Below are positions 1 to 9,346 of a DNA stretch of 64,000 bases, in pieces; the stretch's first letter is position 1; every line of letters begins with the position of its first letter. A model generated the notes under the pieces. That model searched no databases and was not told the DNA's origin. It saw only the letters and a program-made list of their open reading frames with translations. Made by a program: the position numbers and the translations under genes. The DNA is from an uncultured Eubacteriales bacterium (lineage in GTDB: Bacteria > Bacillota > Clostridia > Oscillospirales > Acutalibacteraceae), in assembly GCA_900540085.1 (NCBI GenBank), contig UQEU01000006.1, forward strand, positions 62,001-126,000, given 5' to 3'.

Positions 1-3000
1 ATCGTTATCGTATTTTACAGTAAAATCAACCGAAACAGTTCTCTTATACTTAGGTGTACCGTCAGGATTAACTTCAGTATCCAAAGTGTTGAGAAGTTCA
101 AGAAGTTCAGTTGTAGCAGCGTCAACATCGCCTGCGTTCAAACCTGTAAAGTATTTTGTTGAGCCGTCATAAATTACTTTAGCCAAAAGTGAAGAATTTT
201 CTTCGGCAGTTTTGTTAAACAACTGCTGATTTACACAATAAACTCCGCCTTGAACAAGAAGTTTTTCAAGTTCATCTTTGAGCATTTGCTGACCTTCGGC
301 TGTGTAACCATTAATATCAATTGTTTCAATAACATCAATTAAGTAGTCGAAAGTTTCATATTTTTGTTCAGAATCGACTTTAGTCAAAAGTCTGTTTGCG
401 GAATTTATAAGTTCTTCTTTTTCATTGATGAGTGACTGTACATCACTGTACGCATATTTATTCTCGCCCATCAAAGGATTTGAAATGTCATTTTCAGCAA
501 ACTTGTTTTGGTCAAGTCTTGCAATATCGCTTACTTTTAAAGCGTCTTCTTCACTTGTTTTTACCTTATTGCCTAAAACTTTATCGGCATATTCTGCTCT
601 TGTATAAGCATTTGAATCTTTAATATCATATATTGAGTTAAATACTTTATCGAAAGCTGCTGCGGTAGAAACCGTATATAAAGTACCGTCTTGTGTGAAT
701 TTACCTACATTATCTTTTTCAAAAGCTTTATTAACAGTGTATCTGTCAATAGAGAAAAGATTTTTCATATCGATAATATCGGTTAAATCAGTTGCTGTAT
801 CAGAACCGAAAATTTGTTTACGAGGAACTGCAGATTCTGAATAGATTATATACTTTGTCTGGTTTTCCATATTTGTATAAGTATATACAAGATTTTCTTT
901 AGGATATTCTGCCGGCAAGTTTTCCAAACTGTCAAATACTTTGATGTCTTTAGTGTCGAAATAGGAGGAAAGTTCGCCTTTTACAACACCCAAGTCAAGT
1001 GCACGATAATCGGCAACAGTTCTTAATCTTGCAATAGCTTCTCTGAGTTCTTTGATTTTTGCCTCAAAAGCTGCTTTTGCATCTGTGCCGATCTTTTCAT
1101 CGTTGATAATTTTCCATGAAGTATTTAAGCCTTCTGTAACACCTGTATTAGGGTCGTAAATTTTGTCAAGCGATACATCTACATCGTTTGAAAAACCTTC
1201 ATATTTTGAATAAATATCTGCATTATTTACAAAACCGTAATACTGTTGTGTTGAAGAAGTAAAGTCATTTAAGTGGTCTTTTAATAAGAAATACTCATTA
1301 TATACATCCATATACTCTTGATAGAGGTCATAGCTGAATAATTCATTATGAGTTTCAGTTAAAAGATAGCAATAAATGTTTTGAACTTTTTCAGGGAATT
1401 CAGTTCTCATTTGCTGAATTAACTCATCGCTTGCCAAAACTTCTTCTTTGGTAAGATTTTTGGAATTGAGCCATCTGTCAAATTCAGGTTTATCAGATTT
1501 ATAATCGTCTTCTGTATATTTACCATCGCCGTTTGTATCAACAAATGAGTCGATTTGGTCAATATAGTTGTTAAGATATGATTCAACCTGTCTGTTTGCA
1601 CTGCGGAAATCTTCCCATGAGAAATATGTGTAGTATTGAGAAATTTTGTCTTTAATCAAACTGTCAAAATAGTCACGGGTAAATGATTTATCACAAACAT
1701 ATACACCAAATTCCATATCTTCAACTAAACCTAAAATAGAATGGTTACCAAAAGGTGGAGCAATTTTACCATCCATTCTTGACTGTGTTCTCAAGAAGAA
1801 ATTGATATCGTCTTTGTAATTGCCTTTTGTGTTTTGAAGTTCGTTTACATTGGCTTTAAGAAGAATGTTGGCACCGTAAGATTTTAACTCGCCGTTATTG
1901 AATTTTGTAGTTGTGTACATATCATTAATTTGAGTAAAATCTACTGTAAAGCCTTTAAAATTGGACTCGGGAGTATAGTTAGGTTCACCTACTACCGTAT
2001 CGTTTGTCGTTGCAGTTGTTATATATTTAGCAGCGTCAAATATACCTACATTCCAATGAGTGCCGCCTATTGCGTCAGGTTCGCCGTTGAATACCATATC
2101 GTGACCGGCTTCAGCGTATTTCTGAACTTGGTTGCTTATACTTGAATAGTAAACAGGAATTTCAAAATTTCCGTTTTCATCAATATATGAAGCAATGTTA
2201 GAAGTTTTAAGGTCAGACTTATCAATATAGTAAAGTCCTTTCGGTCCCGCAACAGGAAGCCAACCGTTGTTTACTCTAACATTGAAACCTTCTGCTCTTT
2301 CATAGGAAGTATTTATTTCAGCAATGTTTCTGTATTCTTCGTTGAATTCCCATTGAAGACCGTTATTATGCAAGAAATGAATTTCATTGCCGTGATAAAA
2401 TGCTTTGTTATCATCTACAAACACAGGTTCTTTTGTATATAAAGATGGATTGTAGTGTGTAAACAATGCCTTTGATGAGAACATCTTTGCTCTTACACCT
2501 TCAGAATTTGGACGGGCATTGTGGTTTCTGATTGTTAACCCGTCAGATGTGTATGAGTCTGCCGAGAAAGAAGCTTCTGCACGCATAAATACAGCGTTGC
2601 ATCCGTCATATTGATGACCTGCAAAATAGTAGAAGAAGTTTGTACCTGATACATTGGCAGAAACCGGCTGCTGATAAACATTTGAATAAATTTTTTCGTT
2701 ATAATCTGTATTTGTTTCAATATCTTTATAATTGATAACGAAACAAATGTCACCTTTATTCACTGTTTTAAAGACATTTCTGCCATATCTTGAACTGTCA
2801 AGATAACCTGTAAGAATATAACAACGATTGCCCGAACCGTTTGTTTCTGCAATTTTGTCGTTTAACATCTTTTTAAGATTATCAATTGAGTCTTTATGGT
2901 TGCCCGCAACAGAAAGAGTATCGGCACCCTCTACGGTTGCTTCGTTTGCGTCGAGAGTTCTGTTTGAATAAACAGCATTAATAATAGCGTCAATATTAGC

Positions 3001-5304
3001 TTCTGTAACTTCAAATATTTCTAAACCGTTAGCGTCCCCTTCTTTTTGATCATAATCGGAGATGTTGGTTATTTTATATTTGTCATTGATTGTAATATAT
3101 GTAGAATAGTCATTTTCAGCGAATTTAAAACTATTTATATAGTTACCGTATTTAAGACCTAATTGACCGTTTGTTTCAGAGTTGAGTGCTAATGCACCGC
3201 CTGTATAAATTGAAGGAGAAATGGTGAGATTTGAGTCGTAAGCATTGTTTTCTCCGCCTTCAATTAAATCGGCAAATTTTACGCCCAAAATTGTTCTGTT
3301 ATCGCCAACCAAAGAGAATGTCATTGTTTCTGTTCTGTTATCGGTAAGTGAATTGCTGTCTTCAACAGTTTGTTTTAACAAGACACCTTTGTATGCTTTG
3401 TTATTAACTTCGTCGGTAATTGTAATATAGTTAGCGTATTTATCAGACTTTGTAACTTCCCATTTACCTGTAACAGCACCTATTGCAGCGCCTGATTTGG
3501 TCAATGTTAAATACTTAATAGTTGCAGAATCTGTTTTTGTTTCTACGCCATGAGAAATTACTTCATATTGACCTGCAATATCATCTACATTGTATTCGGA
3601 AGATTTAGCAGTATCATAAAAGTCAAAATCTTTTTCGCCGCTGATTTCAAACGGTGTAATACAAGGCCATCCGTCAATATTGTTTACCATAATATGAGAA
3701 CGGGTTTCGCAGTAATTGCCATCATGCGATTTTACAGGACTTAAAGTTTTTAAGTCATTAAATCTTGTTTGGTAGTTGATTACTGAAACATTGTTATTTG
3801 CTTTTGTAGATGTTTCAATAACAGAAGAACTACCTAAAGATGAATAATAAAACTTTGTTGCTTCCGTACCACGAATGGTATAGTCACCTGTTAATTTAAG
3901 ACCTGTTCTTTTGTCAACATTTTGTATCAATTCTTGAGAAATATTGTCAACTGCCCTGTCGCCTGTTGCGTCTTTGAAATAATCCCAAATATGAACATTT
4001 TCAGGTGCACCGTTAACTAAAGACTCATTGTCCTGCGGGTTTTTAGTATCATATCCGTTAGTTGCCTGATATGCACGAACATTGTAACCGTCAGAGTTGA
4101 ACGAGCTACCGTATGATACCTGAAGCATCATTTTTGAATTTTCAGAATCCCAATATAATGCAGGTGCTTCACCTGATTTGGTAGCAGAACTCATATAACT
4201 TTCGGTATCGCCGTTTTCCGCAGTATGAACAAGTAATTGACCGAAATATGGGTCTAAAACACCTTTTTGAGCATCCAAAGTGTTATATTTTTCATAAAGG
4301 TACTTATACTCATCGGTTGCATTTGCAAAGTTTTCACAGGACCAAGTATAGTCGATAAGACCAGTAGCAGGATTGACTTTTTGCATCCAGATACCGCCGT
4401 TTCTGTAACCGTACGCCATCCAGTAATTTCCGCTTGCATCTTTTGCAACAGACGGGTCAAAAGCTTGTGGAAACTGTTCTGTTCTCCATGTATAGTTAAA
4501 TCCGATAATGTTGGAATAATAGTTACAAGTACCTGCACCCCAGTATTTAGCTACTTGGGGCATTGCATCTATATTGCCAAACAAGTCGATGTAAGATTTA
4601 CGCATCAAGTCCTGAATAATATCAGTAGATTTAGGACGGTCAAAGCCTGTGCTCATAACAATTTCAAAATCTGCATAAGGTCCCTCAACAGAGCCTGTCA
4701 TTGATACACCACGGGCAATAACGCTTTTTTGGTCAGACTTGATAGATGTGTAAATTACATAGTTACCTTTTTGCTGTTTATCGCCTGTATAGTGTTTAAC
4801 ATTGCTGTTATCAAATTCAGGATAATAAGCAACATAGGGATTTGTTACACTTTTTTGTGAAATTTCAAGGTTATCCAGCATCACTTTAAGTGAATTTGGG
4901 TCATCAAAAGGCGAAGTATAGTTTGTTGCAACACCCTCACTGTTATGAGTGTCGTACCAAATATAGCCTGTACCACCTTTTGAAATAGTAGTTGCAGTAA
5001 GATTTTGTGCCGAACCACCTTGAGCAAAATTGGTTGTGTCAGCAAGTTTTTTCCATTTCGCTAAATCGTTTGAACCGTAAAGTTCATTGTTAGTAGCAAA
5101 AATATAGTACTTGTACTCTTTGCCGTTAACTTGATACTTAACATTTTCCACAACAGATGGGTCATGTGCAGCAGCGTGTTGCGTGCCGTTTGTGGAAATT
5201 GTGGATGAAAGTGCTGAAACAGGTACCATTACAACACTTGTCACAATCAACACAAATGACAAAAACAGCGAAAGAATTCTTGCTGAAACTTTTCGTTTTG
5301 TCAA
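1..5304 (-). CDS. Giant secreted GH43 arabinanase-like protein, C-terminus off window
   Basis: The frame is open from a TTG start to the window edge, at least 1768 codons with no stop seen. An AGGAGG site lies 8 nt before the TTG. Residues 1-32 are a signal peptide (MTKRK, long hydrophobic run, VSA cleavage site). A glycoside hydrolase family 43 blade set follows; the three acidic residues are visible as D48 (HDP), D283 (FDPSV) and E379 (GEAPAL), which fits a retained endo-arabinanase-type active site. Residues ~578-680 resemble the lipocalin-like C-terminal domain of extracellular endo-arabinanases. The following >1000 residues are unassigned: one calcium-loop-like stretch at D1256-D1267 (DTNGDGKYTEDD), helical segments, and FIVAR-like helices near the window end. 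Any cell-wall anchor would lie outside. Likely acts outside the cell on arabinan or a related plant polysaccharide; substrate is inference. Confidence 0.8.
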   Translation of the reverse strand, partial: MTKRKVSARILSLFLSFVLIVTSVVMVPVSALSSTISTNGTQHAAAHDPSVVENVKYQVNGKEYKYYIFATNNELYGSNDLAKWKKLADTTNFAQGGSAQNLTATTISKGGTGYIWYDTHNSEGVATNYTSPFDDPNSLKVMLDNLEISQKSVTNPYVAYYPEFDNSNVKHYTGDKQQKGNYVIYTSIKSDQKSVIARGVSMTGSVEGPYADFEIVMSTGFDRPKSTDIIQDLMRKSYIDLFGNIDAMPQVAKYWGAGTCNYYSNIIGFNYTWRTEQFPQAFDPSVAKDASGNYWMAYGYRNGGIWMQKVNPATGLIDYTWSCENFANATDEYKYLYEKYNTLDAQKGVLDPYFGQLLVHTAENGDTESYMSSATKSGEAPALYWDSENSKMMLQVSYGSSFNSDGYNVRAYQATNGYDTKNPQDNESLVNGAPENVHIWDYFKDATGDRAVDNISQELIQNVDKRTGLKLTGDYTIRGTEATKFYYSSLGSSSVIETSTKANNNVSVINYQTRFNDLKTLSPVKSHDGNYCETRSHIMVNNIDGWPCITPFEISGEKDFDFYDTAKSSEYNVDDIAGQYEVISHGVETKTDSATIKYLTLTKSGAAIGAVTGKWEVTKSDKYANYITITDEVNNKAYKGVLLKQTVEDSNSLTDNRTETMTFSLVGDNRTILGVKFADLIEGGENNAYDSNLTISPSIYTGGALALNSETNGQLGLKYGNYINSFKFAENDYSTYITINDKYKITNISDYDQKEGDANGLEIFEVTEANIDAIINAVYSNRTLDANEATVEGADTLSVAGNHKDSIDNLKKMLNDKIAETNGSGNRCYILTGYLDSSRYGRNVFKTVNKGDICFVINYKDIETNTDYNEKIYSNVYQQPVSANVSGTNFFYYFAGHQYDGCNAVFMRAEASFSADSYTSDGLTIRNHNARPNSEGVRAKMFSSKALFTHYNPSLYTKEPVFVDDNKAFYHGNEIHFLHNNGLQWEFNEEYRNIAEINTSYERAEGFNVRVNNGWLPVAGPKGLYYIDKSDLKTSNIASYIDENGNFEIPVYYSSISNQVQKYAEAGHDMVFNGEPDAIGGTHWNVGIFDAAKYITTATTNDTVVGEPNYTPESNFKGFTVDFTQINDMYTTTKFNNGELKSYGANILLKANVNELQNTKGNYKDDINFFLRTQSRMDGKIAPPFGNHSILGLVEDMEFGVYVCDKSFTRDYFDSLIKDKISQYYTYFSWEDFRSANRQVESYLNNYIDQIDSFVDTNGDGKYTEDDYKSDKPEFDRWLNSKNLTKEEVLASDELIQQMRTEFPEKVQNIYCYLLTETHNELFSYDLYQEYMDVYNEYFLLKDHLNDFTSSTQQYYGFVNNADIYSKYEGFSNDVDVSLDKIYDPNTGVTEGLNTSWKIINDEKIGTDAKAAFEAKIKELREAIARLRTVADYRALDLGVVKGELSSYFDTKDIKVFDSLENLPAEYPKENLVYTYTNMENQTKYIIYSESAVPRKQIFGSDTATDLTDIIDMKNLFSIDRYTVNKAFEKDNVGKFTQDGTLYTVSTAAAFDKVFNSIYDIKDSNAYTRAEYADKVLGNKVKTSEEDALKVSDIARLDQNKFAENDISNPLMGENKYAYSDVQSLINEKEELINSANRLLTKVDSEQKYETFDYLIDVIETIDINGYTAEGQQMLKDELEKLLVQGGVYCVNQQLFNKTAEENSSLLAKVIYDGSTKYFTGLNAGDVDAATTELLELLNTLDTEVNPDGTPKYKRTVSVDFTVKYDND

Positions 5305-5394
5305 AATAATTACCTCCTAAATTTAATGTAAAACAAATACATTGGTAAAAATTGCATATAATATAGCAAAATTTTACTAATATATTAAGTATAT

Positions 5395-5400
5395 ATTATA
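5395..5400 (-). promoter_or_regulatory. Candidate -10 box for the GH43 gene
   Basis: A perfect TATAAT on the minus strand about 90 nt before the TTG start. The -35 side is AT-rich and gives only a weak TTTATT-like match at about 15 nt spacing, so this is a weak call. The 166-nt gap 5305-5470 holds no gene and is otherwise very AT-rich. Confidence 0.3.
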
Positions 5401-5470
5401 ACATTTAATAGTATTAATAAAGTTATTTAAAATAAATTAATAAAAAATTAACAATTAAAATTTAATTTCT

Positions 5471-6463
5471 TTATTCATTATAGAGTTTTGCAATATTTTC
5501 AGCCTTTTCTTTAATCATATTTACAACTGATGCGGGAGAAATAACTTTAATTTTATTTCCAAATTGCATCAGCCAACTCACAAGTCCGTCAGAAACTGCT
5601 GCATAAAACTCCGTCTTAAAATGATTTAAATCAACTGCCGTAAGAGGAATGTTTGCTCCAAATCTATCCATAATCTCTTCACGCAAATCTATTTCGCACT
5701 CTATGACAATATTTTCATTTTGACCCGAAAACATATTAAACATTTTAGCGGCATAATCGGCACTGTCAAATTCAGTTTTATACTGCGAAACTTCACAACA
5801 CGGTCTTGCAGGCTCATCTAAAACTTTCAATTTTTTTATCCTGTCTATACGCAAATTCATTAAATTATTGTATTTTTCGTTATTGCAGACGAGATAATAA
5901 TGGTCTTCTTTCCACAAAAGTGCATACGGAGAAACTTTAAAGTGCTTTTCAGAGTAACTTTTTTTATTCAGTTTATCTATATTCCTTCTTTTATATGTAA
6001 ATGACACTTTGCACTTGTCATTTATAGACTTGTCCAAACTGTCAATAATTAGATAGACTGACTCGTTTTCGCACTTTACAACCGTTTCACAATAAACCTG
6101 ACTGACCATCTTCTTTGCTTGATTTACACTTACAAGCGATTCAAGTTTTCCAATGAGCGAACGGGTTTTATTCGGAGTAATGAAGCCGGCAGACATTACT
6201 GCGTCAATAAGCAATCGAACTTCGGGTAATTCAAAATCTCGTTCTCCCATAAAAAATCCCCTTTTGGGAGAGCGAACGGTAACAATGTCATATCCGAGTT
6301 CATTAAGTGCTTCAATATCAGAGTATATTGATTTCCTTTCAGCTTTAATTCCCTTTTCTTCAAGCAAAGCTATCAATTCTTTTGAAGAAATTGGATTGTC
6401 CTCGTCACTGTACTTTTTTAAAAATTCTAATATATACAGTGTTTTTAATTTAGACGGTTGCAT
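5471..6463 (-). CDS. WYL-domain transcriptional regulator (HTH_11 + WYL + WCX)
   Basis: A 330-residue protein of the YafY/DeoR-like WYL family. An N-terminal winged helix-turn-helix (about residues 5-65, KTLYILEFLKKY...SIYSDIEALNELGY) binds DNA; the middle carries the WYL ligand-sensing region (VSPYALLWKEDHYYLVCNN) and the C-terminus the WCX-like extension. Families of this type sense nucleic acid or small ligands; the ligand here is unknown. I chose the ATG at 6463, which has GAGGTG 6 nt upstream; a GTG three codons earlier has no such site. It lies 21 nt after the penicillin-binding protein gene and is probably cotranscribed with it, so cell-wall-related regulation is possible but only inferred. 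Confidence 0.85.
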   Translation of the reverse strand: MQPSKLKTLYILEFLKKYSDEDNPISSKELIALLEEKGIKAERKSIYSDIEALNELGYDIVTVRSPKRGFFMGERDFELPEVRLLIDAVMSAGFITPNKTRSLIGKLESLVSVNQAKKMVSQVYCETVVKCENESVYLIIDSLDKSINDKCKVSFTYKRRNIDKLNKKSYSEKHFKVSPYALLWKEDHYYLVCNNEKYNNLMNLRIDRIKKLKVLDEPARPCCEVSQYKTEFDSADYAAKMFNMFSGQNENIVIECEIDLREEIMDRFGANIPLTAVDLNHFKTEFYAAVSDGLVSWLMQFGNKIKVISPASVVNMIKEKAENIAKLYNE

Positions 6464-6484
6464 ATAATTCACCTCAAGGATATT

Positions 6485-8062
6485 TTACTTTTTAGAATTC
6501 AGTTTGTCAACAATCTGCCTAAAAATTGGACCACAGTCCCCTCCGCCGCTTTTTCCGTCTTCGTTAAATATTATAATTGCGTATTTAGGTTTATCACACG
6601 GATAAAAACCGGCAAACCATGTGTGCAGTATTTCTTTTCCGTTTTTATATTGTCCGCTTTGAGCAGTTGAGGTTTTGCCTGCCGAAAGACCGTCCTTACT
6701 TTCTGCAGCATTTCCTGTACCGTCAGTTACGACATATCTCAAATACTTTTGCATAATTTCGGCAGTACGATTTGAAATTATTTGTTTTCCTTTATATGAA
6801 CTTCTGTCTGCATTTCTTCTGCTTCCGTCTGCTTCTATATATCCGTCTATAATATATGGCGAATTATATACCCCGCCGTTTGCGATAGTCGATACAACCG
6901 AAGAAAACACTATGGGTGTTGCACTCAGTTTACCTTGTCCGAAAGCAAAAAGAGAAAGTTTACCGTTTGATGACAGAGTATTTTTATCTTCAATGATACC
7001 GTTTGAAACGAACCAACTCGGAGAAAGTTCAGTTTCACTGCCAAATCCGAAATCTTTTGCAGTTTTATAAAGTTTTTCACTTCCGAGTGCCAAAGCAAGT
7101 TTCACAAAGTAGCAATTACACGAATTTGCAAGTGCGTTTTTTAGTTTTTCTTTACCGTGAATTTTAGATTTTTGACAAGAATAAATTGTGTCTCCGACTT
7201 TTATTTTACCTTTACATTCACACTCAAAATCTTCAAAACCGTTTTCTATTGCCGAACATGCCACTACAATTTTAAAAATTGAGCCGACTGAATAAGGTGT
7301 AATTGCTCTATTTATAAAATCATTCTCGTTGTCGTTGATTTTATTTAAATTAATTTTAGGTCTTGAACAAATGCCGAGAACAGCTCCTGTTTCTACATCT
7401 GTAATGACAACTGCACCTTTATTTATTATAGAAGTATCAATCGCACCCTCTGCGATATTTTGAATTTCTTTATCAATCGTCAATCCGATACCTGCTTTTG
7501 AATAATAGTTATCACTTTCAACCGTACCGTCATCGCCTGTTAAAAATCTGCTTTTTGCATCAATTGCAAAATTTATTTTAAGTTTGTTGGGATTTTTAAA
7601 ATATGTGTCATAGTTTGCTTGCAAACCATTCGTTACTTTAGAAATCAAATGAGAACAAAGTTGATTGTCATTAAATTGATTTACAGTTTTAAAAACTTTT
7701 ATATATTTGAATTTTTTTTGATAGTCTTTTCCTTCTATCGGTACTACTATCGGATAGCCTTTACTAAGTTCTTCTGTAATTTCATTAATTTCTTGCTGAC
7801 TGAAAATGTATTTTAACTCTGACATTGATTTTTCGTCAGGTTTTATAACGGCAGAGTACGAATAGGTACAATTTGTAATTTGTCTGTTTTTACAATCATA
7901 AATTGTAGGATATTTTTTTCCTATCAAAATAGAATAACTGTTATATGAAGATGAGGCAGTATATTCGCTTGACAACGCTACAAAACCTGTTTTTCCTATG
8001 CAACTTGTTAAAATTAAAATCATACATACTAAAAACGATATTGTTCTCTTATTTTTTAACAT
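6485..8062 (-). CDS. Penicillin-binding protein, transpeptidase type (class B-like), putative lipoprotein
   Basis: A 525-residue D,D-transpeptidase. The three penicilloyl-serine motifs are clear: S261-I-F-K264, S314-C-N316, and K463-T-S465 in place of the usual KTG. The 160-230 part (GLTIDKEIQ, GAVVITDVETGAVL) matches the start of FtsI/PbpA-type transpeptidase domains; there is no glycosyltransferase domain. The N-terminus (MLKNKR, hydrophobic run) ends in L18-T-S-C21, a good lipobox, so the protein may be a lipoprotein rather than a signal-anchored protein. Likely cross-links peptidoglycan on the outer face of the membrane. Its ribosome binding site GGGGTG lies in the 3' arm of the terminator hairpin that follows the U32 gene. 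A WYL regulator follows 21 nt downstream. Confidence 0.88.
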   Translation of the reverse strand: MLKNKRTISFLVCMILILTSCIGKTGFVALSSEYTASSSYNSYSILIGKKYPTIYDCKNRQITNCTYSYSAVIKPDEKSMSELKYIFSQQEINEITEELSKGYPIVVPIEGKDYQKKFKYIKVFKTVNQFNDNQLCSHLISKVTNGLQANYDTYFKNPNKLKINFAIDAKSRFLTGDDGTVESDNYYSKAGIGLTIDKEIQNIAEGAIDTSIINKGAVVITDVETGAVLGICSRPKINLNKINDNENDFINRAITPYSVGSIFKIVVACSAIENGFEDFECECKGKIKVGDTIYSCQKSKIHGKEKLKNALANSCNCYFVKLALALGSEKLYKTAKDFGFGSETELSPSWFVSNGIIEDKNTLSSNGKLSLFAFGQGKLSATPIVFSSVVSTIANGGVYNSPYIIDGYIEADGSRRNADRSSYKGKQIISNRTAEIMQKYLRYVVTDGTGNAAESKDGLSAGKTSTAQSGQYKNGKEILHTWFAGFYPCDKPKYAIIIFNEDGKSGGGDCGPIFRQIVDKLNSKK

Positions 8063-8104
8063 AAAAACACCCCGAAGGTATTATTGCCTTTCGGAGTGCT
8101 TTTT
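8063..8104 (-). terminator. Terminator after U32 gene, containing the PBP ribosome binding site
   Basis: On the minus strand CACTCCGAAAGG pairs with CCTTCGGGGTG (one bulged A, one G-U) around an 8-nt loop, then TTTTT. The five T residues run directly into the ATG of the PBP gene, and GGGGTG in the 3' arm is the only purine-rich site before that ATG. Confidence 0.8.
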
Positions 8105-8110
8105 ATAACA

Positions 8111-9343
8111 TTATTCAGTTCTGCATTTTCTGAAAAGAGCGTCGGGAGAGATACTTTGTTCACAGTCAAAAGTATATGTGTTTGTAGCTTTATTTGCTAC
8201 CTCAACAAACTCTTTGTCATTTTCATTAAACAGATTTTTTACAACAATTTCTGTCGGTTTTTTATTTGGCTCAACAACCTCTAAAGTGTCGCCGTTGTAA
8301 AATCTGTTTCTTTGGTCGATTGTAAGTTTATTATTTTCGTATTTCTTAAATACTCCCACAACATCCCAATGTCTTATATAGCCACCTGTTTCTGTTACTT
8401 GACCGTTTTTTATCGGGCCGAAGTTGAACCCTGTTGTATATTCTCTGTGGCTCATTTTATCCATTTCGTCCAAAATCCATTGGTCAACTTTATAGTCAGG
8501 CGTTCTGTTTTTTAAATAATTATCTATCGCATTTCTGTATGCATAAGTAACTATTGCTGTGTAGTATTCGCTTTTTGCTCTGCCTTCAATTTTAAATGAA
8601 TCAATACCCGCTGCGTCGAGTTCCGGTATATGTTCAATCATACATAAGTCTTTTGAATTGAAGATATATGTGCCTTCATTTTCTTGATTTATAGGGAAAT
8701 ATTGTCCGGGGCGTGTTTCTTCAACAATATGATATTTCCATCTGCACGGTTGAGCACAATCTCCCCTGTTTGCATCACGATTTACCATATAATCCGACAG
8801 AATACATCTGCCTGAAAATGACATACACATTGCACCGTGAACAAAAACCTCTATTTCGAGTTCGGGAGGCGTTTTATCTCGAATTGTTTTAATTTCATCA
8901 AGAGATAATTCTCTTGCAGTAACAATTCTTGATGCACCCATTTCATAAAATGTTTTTGCTGTTTGATAGTTTACAATACCTGCTTGAGTTGATATGTGAA
9001 CATCGACATCAGGACAATACTTTTTGGCAAGTGCCATCGTTCCGACATCGGCAATAATAAATGCGTCAACACCACATTTTTCAGCGTTTTGCAGAAATTC
9101 AGGTAATTCTTCAACTTCATTGTTTCTTGGCAAAGTGTTGCAGGTTAAATATACTTTTTTATTAAGTTTATGAGCCATTTTACAAGCCTTTTCCAATTCT
9201 TCAAAAGAAAAATTGTTTGGATTTGTTCTCATACCAAAACTTTGACCTGCTAAATAGACTGCATCTGCACCGAATTTCAGTGCTAATTTTAATCTTTCAA
9301 AATCTCCTGCCGGAGAAAGTAATTCAATATTGTGTTCTTTCAT
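8111..9343 (-). CDS. trhP: U32 family peptidase-like protein, probable tRNA uridine 5-hydroxylation factor (TrhP-like)
   Basis: A 410-residue U32-family protein. It starts IELLSPAGDFERLKLALKFG and carries the family's signature GRCILSDYMVNRDANRGDCA with the cysteines expected to hold an Fe-S cluster (CMSFSGRC, DCAQPC). Length and sequence type match B. subtilis YrrO/TrhP2, which with prephenate-derived chemistry makes 5-hydroxyuridine at the tRNA wobble position; the older annotation is collagenase-like protease. The gene sits 3 nt after mltG, as yrrN/yrrO lie near yrrL (mltG) in B. subtilis, which supports the assignment. Only one U32 gene is seen here, so it is not certain whether a second partner is encoded elsewhere. 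Confidence 0.85.
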   Translation of the reverse strand: MKEHNIELLSPAGDFERLKLALKFGADAVYLAGQSFGMRTNPNNFSFEELEKACKMAHKLNKKVYLTCNTLPRNNEVEELPEFLQNAEKCGVDAFIIADVGTMALAKKYCPDVDVHISTQAGIVNYQTAKTFYEMGASRIVTARELSLDEIKTIRDKTPPELEIEVFVHGAMCMSFSGRCILSDYMVNRDANRGDCAQPCRWKYHIVEETRPGQYFPINQENEGTYIFNSKDLCMIEHIPELDAAGIDSFKIEGRAKSEYYTAIVTYAYRNAIDNYLKNRTPDYKVDQWILDEMDKMSHREYTTGFNFGPIKNGQVTETGGYIRHWDVVGVFKKYENNKLTIDQRNRFYNGDTLEVVEPNKKPTEIVVKNLFNENDKEFVEVANKATNTYTFDCEQSISPDALFRKCRTE

Positions 9344-9346
9344 AAT

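Noticed and set aside
1500..1560. Dockerin domain in the GH43 protein
   Set aside because: Only one loop is present and it is internal, so a cellulosomal dockerin is not supported.
4267..4704. 145-codon open frame on the plus strand
   Set aside because: It lies antisense to the GH43 coding frame, has no ribosome binding site, and its protein has no family look.
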